From: Phaseolus vulgaris
Lineage: Eukaryota > Streptophyta > Magnoliopsida > Fabales > Fabaceae
Direction: 5' to 3'
Length of the DNA: 64,000 nt
Assembly: GCF_000499845.2 (NCBI RefSeq)
Contig: NC_023759.2
Location: 48,768,172-48,832,171, forward strand
The position numbers and the translations under genes were made by a program. The notes below the pieces were generated by a model. It was not told where the DNA came from. It saw only the letters and a list, made by a program, of their open reading frames with translations, and ran no database searches. This document shows, one piece after another, positions 25,401 through 35,764 of this stretch. How positions within the stretch are numbered: position 1 is the first letter of the stretch; each line of letters begins with the position of its first letter.

Positions 25401-28400
25401 TCTAGGATTTAACATTTTATTCTAGAAATGAAGTTGTTTCTGTTTGCCTGAACAATGAACTTTGAATTTGAATTATCAACTCTTTCTTCTTGCAGTTGCA
25501 TGCTTTAACTTTGGTTTTGGATAATTTTCAAGTTCCAACATCTAGCAGTTGTGCCATCTGACTTGTCTCAACTAATTAATTCTTTGCTAGATTGTGGCTT
25601 TCTTGTTCATGCCATGTCTTCTGATAATTTGTTTTCTTTCTCTCTCTACCAATTTTGGAAGCTCTCCTGCAATTGAAGACTTAAAATTGTGTCTTGAATA
25701 CACTGGACAACATTCAAAGCTGGTGGAATCATTTATTTCAGCACTACGATATCGATTGCTTACTGCAGGTGCATCAACCAATGATATACTACACCAGTAT
25801 GTTTCAACTATTAAAGCACTTAGGACAATAGATCCTGCAGGTGTTTTCCTTGAGGCAGTTGGTGAACCCATAAGGGATTATTTAAGAGGAAGGAGGGATA
25901 CCATAAAGTGCATAGTAACAATGCTCACTGATGGGACTGGTGGAAATTCAAGTTCTTCTGGGAATCCTGGAGATAGCCTTCTTGAAGAGTTGAACAGAGA
26001 TGAAGAAATTCAAGAGAATGCTGGTGTTGATGATGATTTTAACAGTGATGATAGGCAAGCATGGATCAATGCCATGCGGTATATCTGTATTCTGGATGAC
26101 GATCAGTTGTTTTTAAATGTTCTTTCTGATTTGATGTGCCTGCCATATTATAAATGACGTTTCTTGTAATTGCCTTTTCCAAGCAGATGGCAACCTGACC
26201 CTGTGGAAGCTGATCCATTAAAGGGAAGCAGAAACCAAAGGAAGGTTGACATACTTGGGATGATTGTTGGCATAATTGGTTCAAAAGATCAACTAGTTCA
26301 TGAATATCGAACTATGCTTGCTGAGAAACTTCTTAATAAATCAGATTATGATATTGATTCAGAGATACGGACTCTAGAACTCCTGAAGGTATTTATTCAA
26401 ATAAAAACTCATGAAACCTGGTTGTTTGGTAGGTGTCGAGTTAATATTTTATTACTTTTTTTGTTGTATCCATTCATGTTTTGTATTGGTATCTAAACAC
26501 TTATTAATGCTTTTTGTTAGATACACTTTGGAGAGAGTAGCCTACAGAAATGTGAGATTATGCTCAATGACCTAATTGGCTCAAAGCGAATCAACAGTAA
26601 CATTAAAGCTACCATAAATCAGCAACCCCAGACAAGTAATTTCCAAGTTCATATTTCCATGTTTGTGATAATTGCCAACAACATTTTTAACTATTTTTTA
26701 TCTTTAAGTCCTTTTCACAAACAAATTGGTGATGCTCCCTCAGGTGTTGAAGTGGGAGACAGTGCAATATCCATGGATGTAATTTCTGCCACTATCATAT
26801 CTTCTAATTTCTGGCCTCCAATACAGGTTTGCAGTCAAAATTATTTTATTGATTCTTTTAAACTTTAGTTAATGAGCAGATAAATCATTTATTCATGTCA
26901 TGATACGACATCTATTTCTCACTAGGATTGTGTATTATATTTAGGCTCAGCTATAAGGCTTATTCTCAGAAGAAAGTGCAAAAAATTATTTTTCAATACA
27001 TTTATTATTATTTGTTTACTATTATATGTACTCTTCACTTTCTAGCAGTACCAATTCATTACTTCTTTCTATTAATTTCTGTCTAAGAATCACTTCTACT
27101 TGAGATGCAGGAATTATGTTGGTCCATTTGTTCCATAACAATTTTTTACACAGTTTATCCTATATTGTCTAAACAAATAAAAATGATCAAAATTTTCTTT
27201 TTCTGTCCCTACCTTTCCTGCTATTATCACTCATTTTTCATTGTTGTCATCATTATGCCAAGGCAAATTTATATTTTCCAAATGTAAATGTACTCCTCAC
27301 GTATGAAACAATTTTCTGCAGCAAATATTTGATTTTTTCTCTAAAAAGGTGAAGTAGAAAATAAAAACACATAAATGAAATCAGGTTTTTGGTGTTTATT
27401 TTCAAGCAGTTAAACAATTTCAGGTTTGTGATATTACATTTCAATTCTCTCTTCTAGAAAGTTCAGCCAACTTTGCCTATCACTTTTTGTTTTATTGAGT
27501 TGTGTTAAACTTGAAACATAAACCAAGGACACTATGATAACGTAATCTAGCCACTGATAAAAAAAAAAATCTATCCTTTTTTAATATAATAGATTTAGTG
27601 ATTTCATTGTTGTCCTGCAAAACTGTGTCTGTACTATTTTAACTTTGAAGAGATTTACAGGATGAACCCCTTAACCTGCCTGAACCTGTTGACCAGCTCT
27701 TATCTGATTATGCAAAGAGATTTAGTGAAATCAAAACTCCTCGTAAGCTACAGTGGAAAAAAAGTCTTGGAACCATCAAGGTTAGTTGCTCTATATTTTC
27801 TGTCTGCAGATATTTGACACAGTTTTGAACTTTATGAATAATGATGCCCCTCCTTTCTCACCTTTTACTGTTTTACCTCTGTATTTGCTCCTTATATTAC
27901 CATTTTCTACTGTTCAGTTGGAGTTGCAGTTTCAAGATAGGGAAATGCAATTCACAGTAGCCCCTGTTCATGCATCTATCATTATGAAATTTCAAGATCA
28001 ACCAAGGTATCCTTAGCAATCTTTGCATACCTTTAGTCTGTTGTTTTGGTTGAGTAGTAATATTATACTGTATTTTTTTTTTCAGTTGGACTGCTAAAAA
28101 CCTTGGTGCTGCTATTGGGATACCTGCAGATGCTTTAAACCGGAGAATACATTTCTGGATAAGCAAGGTGGGTCTAATAGACACTTCTGCAAATTTTGTT
28201 GTTCTTTTTGGCATTACTAATTGCAGCATGATTATTATTAAGAAGTAGACTTTAAGCCTAATTCAACCTAATAAAACCGGTTTAAAGTCCATTTTTTAAT
28301 ATAGTATCAGAGCAATTTAGAGTCTATCCTAACGAGAGTTTGTTGGGCATATCAGTCCACTCATTACCGGGTCGTTATCGAATCATCCATAATATATAGT

Positions 28401-31400
28401 CCCGCACACGAGTTGGTAGCCTCGGCGTGGGAGGATGTGTATTGAAGACCCCACATCGACTAGAGATAAGAACATTTCATAATATATAAGTGGGTGCAAA
28501 CCTTACCTTATAAGTTGGTTTTATGAGGTTGAATTAAACTTAAAGTCTATTTTTTAATATGTTATCAGAACTTTCATAATCAACCACATGAATCTTGCTA
28601 GTTTTAGAGATAGGGAAAAGGACCGTAGTGATCTAGATTATAACCGTAACTATGGAAGGTATGCTAGGGGAATTCCACCTTCTTCCCTTAACTTGATGCC
28701 TTTTAATTTCCAACAAGTTCAAAATCCATTCATGCAGTATGACATTGCTTTCAATCAATTGAGTCAGATGTCACCAAATCAAACTTTCATTAGGATAGGC
28801 TCGAATATGGTATCGAAGAAGGTGGAAAATACCCTTGACACACCTTCCATAGTTACAATCATAATCTGGATCATTACGGTCCTTTTCCCTATTTCTAAAT
28901 ATGGAAACTCGGGTAGAATTAATATCCGTGCTAGTCATGCACTTTTCAGAATCAACCACATGAATCTTGCTAGTTTCATTCTGATCTTTGCTTATAAGAT
29001 TTTTTTTCTCTTTTGTTGAAGACTGGGACTAAGTAATCTGAATCACAACTTTTGTAGCTACTAAAAATGCATGCTTGTGCCCAGGAATATTCCTCCTTCC
29101 TCTCTTCCACACTTCTAAGAGCATTGTTTTTTTTTCCAACTTCATTGGCTTCATTTAAACTGGTTCCATTTGGCCTAGGCCTTATGGCAATTTTTATCTG
29201 CTCAAGTTTATCATTTTCCAACTATTTAGATTATTTCAGACAAGCAGACCATAGGATACTTGCTTTTAGCTAACTTTCTAACCATAATCTTGGTTCCCCG
29301 ACCATCTAAGCCATTATCCTGGACCATTGTTTGCAATGTAGTCAAACTCGTAACTTGGATTGAAAAAGAGCTAAAAGATCGTAACTCAATTCGTAAGAGT
29401 TACTAACATATGAAAAATAATATTCAATACATAACATAATCGTAAATAGATTCTTAAATCATAAATTATTTATATAGAAAACAACTAAGTTCACAAATAT
29501 CTAATACAATTAAATTATCCAAGGAAATCCTTCATATTAATTAAAGGATAATCATCATCCTCTTCTACAAATAATTCCTTTTTTTTTTAACTCTCACCGT
29601 TTGAAGCCATTATAAAAGGCTTTGTATTGAAGAAGAAAAGAATGAGAACCATGACTGTGATGGAGAATGAAAAAAGAGGAGAACATGAGCAGTTGATGTG
29701 GCGAACGCGAGCGACGACAGTGATGGCGAATGCTGGTGGCGGCGGTGGCGGTGGCGATGGCAAACGTGAACGGTGGCAAACTCAAACGGTGGCGGTGGTG
29801 AACGTCAGCAATGGAGAACATGATCGCAAGCGTTGGAGGTGGCAGAGAACCTGAGCACGACAACGACACCGATGGAGTTTGCGGTGCTTGTTTCACTCTT
29901 CACTCTACTCTTTCCCGCTTCACTCGCTCACTTAGAAATATGCTTTTGGGCCGCACTAGGTCAAATAAATTTGGGGCAAAAACGTGCTGCACTAGTTTAT
30001 GAGGCGGATCGATGATGCCTTTCGATGCAATGATGCACCGAGCTGCGTAGCGCCGCGGTACGATTCGCTTCGACGACAATCCGTCGACCGAGTCACCTCG
30101 GTTTGGCTTCCAAATTCGTTGCCTCGTGTGATTTTACTCGCGATTTTGACTACATTGATTGTTTGCATACCATAGTGTCGAGCAACACGATGTGCAACCA
30201 ATCTGATATATGAAGGAGGGAAATGTTAAAATTCAAAATGTTGTTGATTTGCATTATTCAGAAACCTTTGGATATTCAACTCCATTAGCAAAATGGTGAC
30301 ACGATGAGAGGGTTCTAAAGCACCTCAATCAAGAAAGGGTCAACCATTGACTTCTTATCTTTGAAACCAGCAAAGTCGCCGTTTGAAATAAAAGAGGAAT
30401 CCATGGCGTCAATAAGAAAGCTCTGACCCAGAGAGATAAATAAAACAGAGGCTTCAAGAAGGTTGTGCCTCTTTCTGTGTTTCCTTCTGATATGGGTTTA
30501 GAAGGAAGAATGGATGGTGAAAAACCCAAGAGCCTCCTTTTTCCTATCTCTTCTCTATGTTAGGCCACAATCACAAATCTTTCACCTCTTCTTCCTTCTG
30601 AACCCATATTATAAGGAAACACAAAAAAGGAACAACCTTCTTGAAGTCGCCGTTTTCTTTATCTCTCTGGGTCAGAGCTTTCTTATTGACACCATGGATT
30701 CCTACTTTATCTCAAACAACGTCATTTCTAGTTTCAAAGATAAGGAGTCAATGGTTGACCCTTTCTTGGTTGAGGCGCTTCAGAACCCTCGTCATCGTGT
30801 CACCATTTTGTGAATAGAGTTGGATATCCAAAGGTTCCTGAATAATGCAGATCAACAACATTTTGAATTTCAACATTTTCCTTCATATATCAGATTGGGT
30901 GTGTCTTGGAGATCTCACGTCGACTAAAGATAAGGATATTTTATAGTATATAAGTGGGTGCAAACATCACTTTATAAGCCGGTTTTATGAGATTGAGTTA
31001 GATCATTTCTTAATAATTATATTTTTTTTGTGGAGACAAATACTATTTTCTTTTTTGAGTTAACTAACTTATGATGGTTTTTTCACAAAAGAAAGTACAC
31101 ATTTTACTTTAACCTCGAAGTTCCTTTATGTATAATGATTCTAATTTTTCAATGACATGACTTGCTGTTCAATTGAGCACAATTTCACGGCTGTGAATTT
31201 TCTTTTTAAAACTGTGAAGTCTTAAGTTCAGTAGTGAAGTTGAAACTAAATACTTTTGCTGTCTTTTTTGTACCCAGGGAATCATTACAGAGTCGCAAGG
31301 GGAAGATTCCTCTGACCATGTATACACCATTGTGGAAAACATGGCTGAGACAAGTAAGAATGGGGCCAGTACTACTGGTACTCAGGAACTTCTAGGAGGT

Positions 31401-32195
31401 GACGAGGAGGAGGACAGATCTGTGGCCTCTGTGGAAAATCAACTTCGTAAGGAAATGACTGTTTATGAGGTACGTGGGAAAATTAATGGTCAGTTGATAA
31501 TTATGACTTACTTTAATTATCCAATACCTAGACTTGAGAATCCTTGGAATGTATGCTATTTAAATTTTAATCTTAGACGGCTAATATATGTTGTAGAAAA
31601 GCAATTCTTAATGGATCTCTTACAACAAATAGGCTTTCATGCACAAGGGCAGGGAAAATATTTAATGAAGAAGCACACTAGAGAATGAATGTTGAATAAA
31701 TAAATACAGTTCTTTATCGTCATCAGCCTGTTATTCCTAGTTTTGCCAATATGAACAAATATTTTTTTGCCAAAGATTGAGCTTTTGGGGTGCACATATA
31801 TTTTCATTTATGCATCTCGAGGTATTTAAACACAGGGGATGTGCAATGCATAGATTAAAGCATGTCTAACTGATGAAGTTTCTTTGCAGAAATTTATCCT
31901 GGGGATGCTCACAAACTTTGGTAGCATGGTATTGGATCGAATTCACAATACTCTCAAGGTAAGAATGGTTTTAAACTTGTACTTCCTGATAAAAAGATCA
32001 GTTTTACACCTATACTAGTATTTGTATGCTGATACCATGATCCGATAGATTTAATTACATGGTTGTATTCAGATGTTTTGCATTGCTGATCCCCCATATG
32101 ACAAGTCACTCCAACAACTACAAAGCTTTTTATCTGGTCTGGTCTCTGAGGAAAAGTTAGAACTTCGGGATGGAATGTACTTTCTAAAGAAGTAG
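22447..32195 (+). CDS. APC2: Anaphase-promoting complex subunit 2 (APC2), 16 exons, 885 aa
   Basis: Exons: 22447-22677, 22746-22838, 22930-23161, 23556-23848, 23964-24035, 24996-25240, 25662-26078, 26187-26388, 26521-26635, 26744-26826, 27661-27780, 27918-28006, 28086-28167, 31278-31469, 31890-31958, 32073-32195. All have GT/AG borders and the sum is 2658 bp, an exact open frame. The protein is the cullin-like scaffold of the APC/C ubiquitin ligase that drives cyclin and securin destruction. The helical N-terminal half is followed by the cullin homology region (from about residue 470: YRTMLAEKLLNKSDYDIDSE, then SSNFWPPIQ) and the C-terminal winged-helix region (MFCIADPPYDKSLQQL … LELRDGMYFLKK, stop). 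These motifs are APC2-specific. The gene looks intact; intron 13 (28168-31277) is enlarged by nested repeats. Confidence 0.95.
24430..24655. repeat. 23-bp minisatellite in APC2 intron 5
   Basis: About nine copies of a 23-bp unit (consensus ACATACATCACACATGATAC + ATT). Units 2-5 are essentially identical; outer units carry ATATAT variants and two contain short insertions. It lies mid-intron, well clear of splice sites. Confidence 0.9.
28241..28570 (+). mobile_element. TRIM-like LTR element, copy B, rearranged
   Basis: An inverted LTR piece (28241-28280, GACTTTAAGCCTAATTCAAC) abuts a sense LTR tail (TTTAAAGTCCATTTTTTAAT, 28281-28300). This is followed by AGTATCAGAGC (28303-28313), which resembles the initiator tRNA-Met primer-binding site. 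A short internal region ends in purine-rich GTGGGAGGA just before a full LTR-like repeat (about 28436-28560) beginning TGTGTATTGAAGACCCCACA and containing CGACTAGAGATAAG. A second degenerate primer-site-like TTATCAGAAC follows at 28562-28571. No protein is encoded. A MITE with long inverted ends is the alternative reading. Confidence 0.6.
28579..28976. repeat. Foldback segment bounded by 26-bp direct repeats
   Basis: ATCAACCACATGAATCTTGC plus TAGTTT (26 bp, identical) occurs at 28579-28604 and again at 28951-28976. Just inside, 28606-28660 and 28842-28896 form a 55-bp inverted repeat (49 of 55 pair; core ATAGGGAAAAGGACCGTA). The enclosed sequence has a short open frame but no recognised domain. 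The right direct repeat abuts the R3H pseudogene. Confidence 0.7.
28977..30511 (-). pseudogene. R3H/SUZ-domain protein pseudogene in APC2 intron 13
   Basis: Read on the minus strand from the ATG at 30404: MDSSFISNGDFAGFKDKKSM … then a stop and frameshifts, then an R3H core FPSYIRLVAHRVARHYGMQT (30220-30160), interrupted by an 824-bp insertion. It resumes at about 29330 with TMVQDNGLDGRGTKIMVRKL … YPMVCLSEI, then NDKLEQIKIAIRPRPNGTS and the SUZ motif SVEERKEEY (about 29100). R3H motif residues R and H (RLVAH) are visible. Parental-type proteins bind single-stranded nucleic acid. The copy shows no introns across these joins, which suggests a retrocopy, and it carries several stops and frameshifts. 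It is antisense to APC2. The parent gene is not in the window. Confidence 0.8.
29334..30157. mobile_element. Non-autonomous hAT-like DNA transposon, 824 bp
   Basis: The left end is CAATGTAGTCAAACTCGTAA. The reverse complement of the right end is CAATGTAGTCAAAATCGCGA (17 of 20 identical, first 13 perfect). It is flanked by the perfect 8-bp direct duplication ATTGTTTG (29326-29333 and 30158-30165). Removing the element and one duplication restores the R3H reading across GMQT. CA-starting ends with 8-bp duplications fit the hAT superfamily. The interior has a GC-rich, GGT/GGC-repeat segment (29690-29880) with no transposase, possibly captured host sequence. Confidence 0.85.
30198..30898. repeat. 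Long inverted repeat (about 310-bp arms) from the R3H gene 5' end
   Basis: The left arm 30198-30511 (antisense R3H) pairs with the right arm about 30588-30898 (sense). Both contain the leader, the start codon (30404 minus; 30694 plus) and the first 70 or so codons. The right arm reads MDSYFISNNVISSFKDKES … HRVTIL, stop, IELDIQRFLNNADQQHFEF … FPSYIRL. Visual identity is roughly 85-90%, with small indels. The spacer is about 76 bp and contains leader sequence present only on the right side. Transcripts through this intron could fold into a long hairpin. Confidence 0.85.
30900..31012 (+). repeat. LTR-like repeat, copy C
   Basis: It begins TGTGTCTTGGAGATCTCACG directly after the right hairpin arm and contains CGACTAAAGATAAGGATATT, GTATATAAGTGGGTGCAAAC and AAGCCGGTTTTATGAGATTG. 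It has the same orientation as the LTR in copy B; the two bracket the R3H copy. Divergence between them (roughly 20-25% by eye) argues against one recent insertion. Confidence 0.65.
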
Positions 32196-33205
32196 TTTGA
32201 TTACAGAGTTGAAATGAAATGCTTTTGGTCACGACAAAAAGGTGAAATTTGTGTTTCCAGAACCTGAATTTCATGAAATTGGTGTATATTTTATGAACTC
32301 ACTCCTAACTGTCCATGTTTTTACTGATATGTTGATTATCATACATGATGTTCACGAATAACTTTATCTTCGGAATTTACTGAACCAACAGCTTGATCTC
32401 CATTCTTGGTGGCATCTTTGTGTTGTCCTGATGAAACTGCATCATTTTGTCAAGCGTTTGTTTGCAGACTTGACTAGTCATTGTGTCAATTTTATTTCGG
32501 TTCTGCAATGGTAGTACCAATCTGAAGCATTCATCAAGTTCTTGGGATAACACTGTCCAAGATATGCTAGATAACGCAAATTCAAGCACACCAAATATCA
32601 TCTTTGCTCTAGGAGATTTGGATTTGAAGACTTTATTGGCTTTCAACAAGTGCTACTCCTGGGTTTGCCAACCTTTTCCAAAAGCTTCCACCTTTCTGAT
32701 ATTATCATCTATTCTAAAGGAGTTTACTGTAAATTTGTAGTATTTTCTGCTAGTAAGTTTAGATGATAAATTGAATCGAATATGAAACAATATTTTATAG
32801 TGTTTACTTCAAATGTGTAAATTAATTCGTATGTTACTTTTTACATAACTCATTAGACAGTAGAGTAAACACGAGCAAACTTGTAAGAAAGTCAAAGGCA
32901 CAGAATATTTGTTGTACCATTCATCGATCCAACTTAACGAAAAATTACATTAAATCAAGGTGATCATTACCACAACTAATACCTAGCTGTGTATGTCTGC
33001 TACCCCAAATTATTAAATTAAGATTAATAATTATAATCTTTTGAATGAAAAAAATGTGGAGATAAAAGTCATCACTTAGGTTTTTTGACTTATTATACCT
33101 TTAAACCTCGTATCTTATTTTAATTGTTGTTGTCATTCTAATAAATTACTCACCCAAGACACATTAGCGTCACACACTCAATCTTGTTCTTAGATGATAA
33201 CATAT
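32196..33205. other. APC2 3' flank and spacer
   Basis: It holds the probable APC2 3'UTR (to roughly 32450-32800). Beyond it, no gene is supported before the LTR-like copy D. Confidence 0.5.
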
Positions 33206-33208
33206 CTT

Positions 33209-33493
33209 AATATATTAAAAAATGAACTTTAAATAATCTTATAAAACCGATTTTTTAGATGAGATTTGTATTCATTTATATATTATGAAATGTTTTAATC
33301 TCTAGTTAATGTGGAATCTTTAATACATTTTCTTCATATCGAGAATGACAGCTCGTATATATGACAATATATTATGAGTGATTCGATAACAATTCGATAA
33401 CGGGTGACATGATAGATTCAACAAATTTTTGTTAGGATATATTCAAAATATTCTGATTTTATATTAAGAAGTGAACTTTAAGCACCACTTAAC
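33209..33493 (-). mobile_element. TRIM-like LTR element, copy D
   Basis: On the minus strand: a partial LTR tail (GCTTAAAGTTCACTTCTTAA, 33484-33465), a degenerate primer-site-like ATCAGAAT, an internal region sharing CCTAACAAAAATTTGTTGAA and GTTATCGAATCACTCATAAT with copy B, then a full LTR (ACTAGAGATTAAAACATTTC … AAAGTTCATTTTTTAATATA). The layout is the same as copy B, which supports one defined element rather than chance similarity. Confidence 0.6.
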
Positions 33494-33991
33494 TCATATC
33501 TGAGAAAGTTTTAGGATTTTTTTAGCCAGTACTTTTTTCCTAAACGCATCACATGTCTGGTTTATATTTAATAAAAAATAATCTCTAATCAATGCTTATT
33601 CTATTTATTTATTTCCAGAATTATAATTCAACACGCAATTATGAACTATTGCTAGAGTTATGAACGTGTAGCAAATAGACTTTCAAAAGTAAATTTTTTA
33701 GACAGTTTCTGAATTTAAATTCTGAAAGACAACCCAATAAAGCAAAACAAATGAGACGAGTGATGGGTTTAAAAAAAATGGATATTGAATACGACGGATA
33801 TTTACCAAGGTTCGAAGCTGGTTTTAACTCAGAAAATAAGATACTTGGAATGCCTGCATAATTAAAAGGAAACAAAATTGCATGGTGAACTGCATTATTA
33901 TTAATTTCGATAAATTGCAAGAGAGAAGAGAAATAATACTTGTGAAGTTTAATATGTATATTAATTAATTAAAGCATATACCTCTGCATCA

Positions 33992-34240
33992 TCATCCATG
34001 CATGTTTTCAGAGAACTTGTATTGGGGAATTGGAATATGCCCTGACTCTATTCTACTAACATCTTCTAAAAGAATTGCGTAGTGTCTCTTCACTTCCTCC
34101 ACTGATTTATCACCAACATCCTTCGCTATATGATGCCACCGATCTGGTGTGTCTTCATCGTACAAGACCAGTGCCTTCTCAAATTGTTTGTTCTGCAATC
34201 TTGTCCAAGAGGGGTTCATGTCCAAGGAATTTGAAGCCAT
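33992..34240 (-). CDS. RADIALIS-like single-MYB (SANT) protein
   Basis: A short 82-aa protein with one SANT/MYB domain covering residues 10-66: [45 protein letters not shown], then [10 protein letters not shown]. The DTPDRWH and EEVKRHY motifs and the IESG…P.P tail are diagnostic of the RAD/RL (RADIALIS-like) family of small nuclear MYB proteins. Those proteins act by competing with other MYB partners in floral symmetry and growth control. Length and ends fit complete RL proteins. A possible splice donor just past the stop (AG|GTATATG) suggests a non-coding 3' exon, as in other RL genes. A TATA box lies about 60 bp upstream. Family certain; paralogue unknown. Confidence 0.9.
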   Translation of the reverse strand: MASNSLDMNPSWTRLQNKQFEKALVLYDEDTPDRWHHIAKDVGDKSVEEVKRHYAILLEDVSRIESGHIPIPQYKFSENMHG

Positions 34241-34299
34241 TAATTAGAGAGGTTGAAGGTGTAGTTTCACTCCATTTGAAAGAGTAGAGAAGAATAGAA

Positions 34300-34308
34300 A
34301 TATATATA
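34300..34308 (-). promoter_or_regulatory. TATA box of the RADIALIS-like gene
   Basis: On the minus strand TATATATTTC lies about 60 bp upstream of the start codon, a normal distance for a short leader. Confidence 0.45.
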
Positions 34309-34730
34309 GAAGTATGTTTAGAATTGTTGCACTTATCCTTATGGATTTACGTAAGTTGTGGCTTGAGTATAGGGTCAGTAGTGGATAGCTTTGAAGAAAC
34401 AAATATAAATAGATTGAACCAGTGACAGATATCAATTCTGTTAATATCCTTATCTCAATGACACAAGTGCTGAATATGGTTTTTTAAGTAAATATTAATT
34501 AGAAAATTAAATATATGGTAATATAATATAAGTAAGAGGCTGGTTAAAATCTAATAATTGAAATAATGAACACAATCAGTTAATCACAACTCCAAATGGT
34601 AGAGCAGTAAAATGAATTGATGTTGTCATATGCTTAAATGGGTTTTGTACCCTTGAAAATTGCAAAACTAAAGTTCATACTGAATGAAGAACAAGAAAAA
34701 CAAAACAGTGAAAACAGCAGAGACACATGA

Positions 34731-35683
34731 TCAATGTGGAGGGCAGAATGTAATGACATAGCGAGGTGCCACACAAGTCTTGAGCACTGCTGAATCATCA
34801 TAAGCATAGCTATAAGCATTAGGGCAAACGGTCTTGAAGAGACGAGCAAACACAGTTGGCTTGCATCTTTCAGCAAACTCACCAGTGCAGCAATATCTAT
34901 CTGATTTTGCTGCCAAACAAGCACTCTTGCACCCCACAACCTTCCCATTCCTCTCCACAACCAAGGCTGAAGGGCAATAAACGTTCAAGTTAGCTTCACA
35001 CCCAGCAGCACCACAATCTGCACCACCACCATTCAGTGGCTTCATTGAGACGGGAAGGTTAAACCCATCAGCCAAACTAACATCATAGAAATGCAATGCT
35101 GATTTTGAGGTTCCAAGGGTCATTTCTACTAGGGTTGCAGGAGGAACTCCACCAATGCCATTGCATTGCAATAGGCCTCCACAATCTCCTGTTTGACAAG
35201 AACCTTTGCCTGTTTGTTGGTCGAAGGAACACCCTTGTCTGCCCCAGATTCTCCCTGACCAACCCTCAGGAACTTCGACAACAACCTCTTCACCACTTCC
35301 AAGATAAAAGCCGCCATGTTTAGGTGAAGGCTGTCCTCCATTGCCGAGAATTGCAGGCCATACACTTTCTTTGCAGTTGTTTACCACTATGAGTTGTGTC
35401 CCATCTGAAGTAACAAACAATGTGATGAAAAATGGAAGTAAACTATAAGAGAAGGGTGAGTATGAATGAGTAAAAGAATTATAAACATTAATACCACAAT
35501 AAATAGCTATAATCATGAAGAAAAAAGATGTGAAAATCTTTCATGGGATATGCATGCATGGATTGTGAGAGAGGGAAGAAGATCAGAACCTGTGTGGGAG
35601 ATGGAGATTAGAAAGCAGAAGAGAAGGAAGTAATGTGAGGAAGTAGGCATTGAGTTTGGGAGAGTGGAACTGTTTCTGCTCAT
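34731..35683 (-). CDS. Thaumatin-like protein (PR-5 family), two exons, 255 aa
   Basis: Exon 1 is 35683-35590 and exon 2 is 35404-34731 (GT/AG, joining at [14 protein letters not shown]). Exon 1 supplies the signal peptide ([14 protein letters not shown]). The mature region has all 16 cysteines expected for a full-size thaumatin fold (first in VVNNC, last in ITFCPPH). It also has acidic-cleft positions: R in [10 protein letters not shown] in [10 protein letters not shown] in LADGFN, D in GADCG. It is secreted; the family includes antifungal, glucan-binding and developmental members, and the sequence alone does not say which role applies. It is adjacent to the RADIALIS-like gene in the same orientation but has its own TATA. 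The first Met is chosen; a second at 35650 is possible. Confidence 0.9.
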
Positions 35684-35746
35684 TCTTTCTTCAACTGTGT
35701 TGTGTTGTGTTGTGTTTCATATAATGGTGCTGTGTAGAAGGAAAAA

Positions 35747-35755
35747 GCTATATAT
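35747..35755 (-). promoter_or_regulatory. TATA box of the thaumatin-like gene
   Basis: A TATATATA stretch about 65 bp upstream of the first start codon on the minus strand. Confidence 0.45.
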
Positions 35756-35764
35756 ATGTGATGG

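Noticed and set aside
29627..30015. Overlapping plus-strand ORFs with Gly/Arg-rich translation
   Set aside because: They lie wholly inside the hAT-like element, are short and repeat-driven, and have no gene structure.
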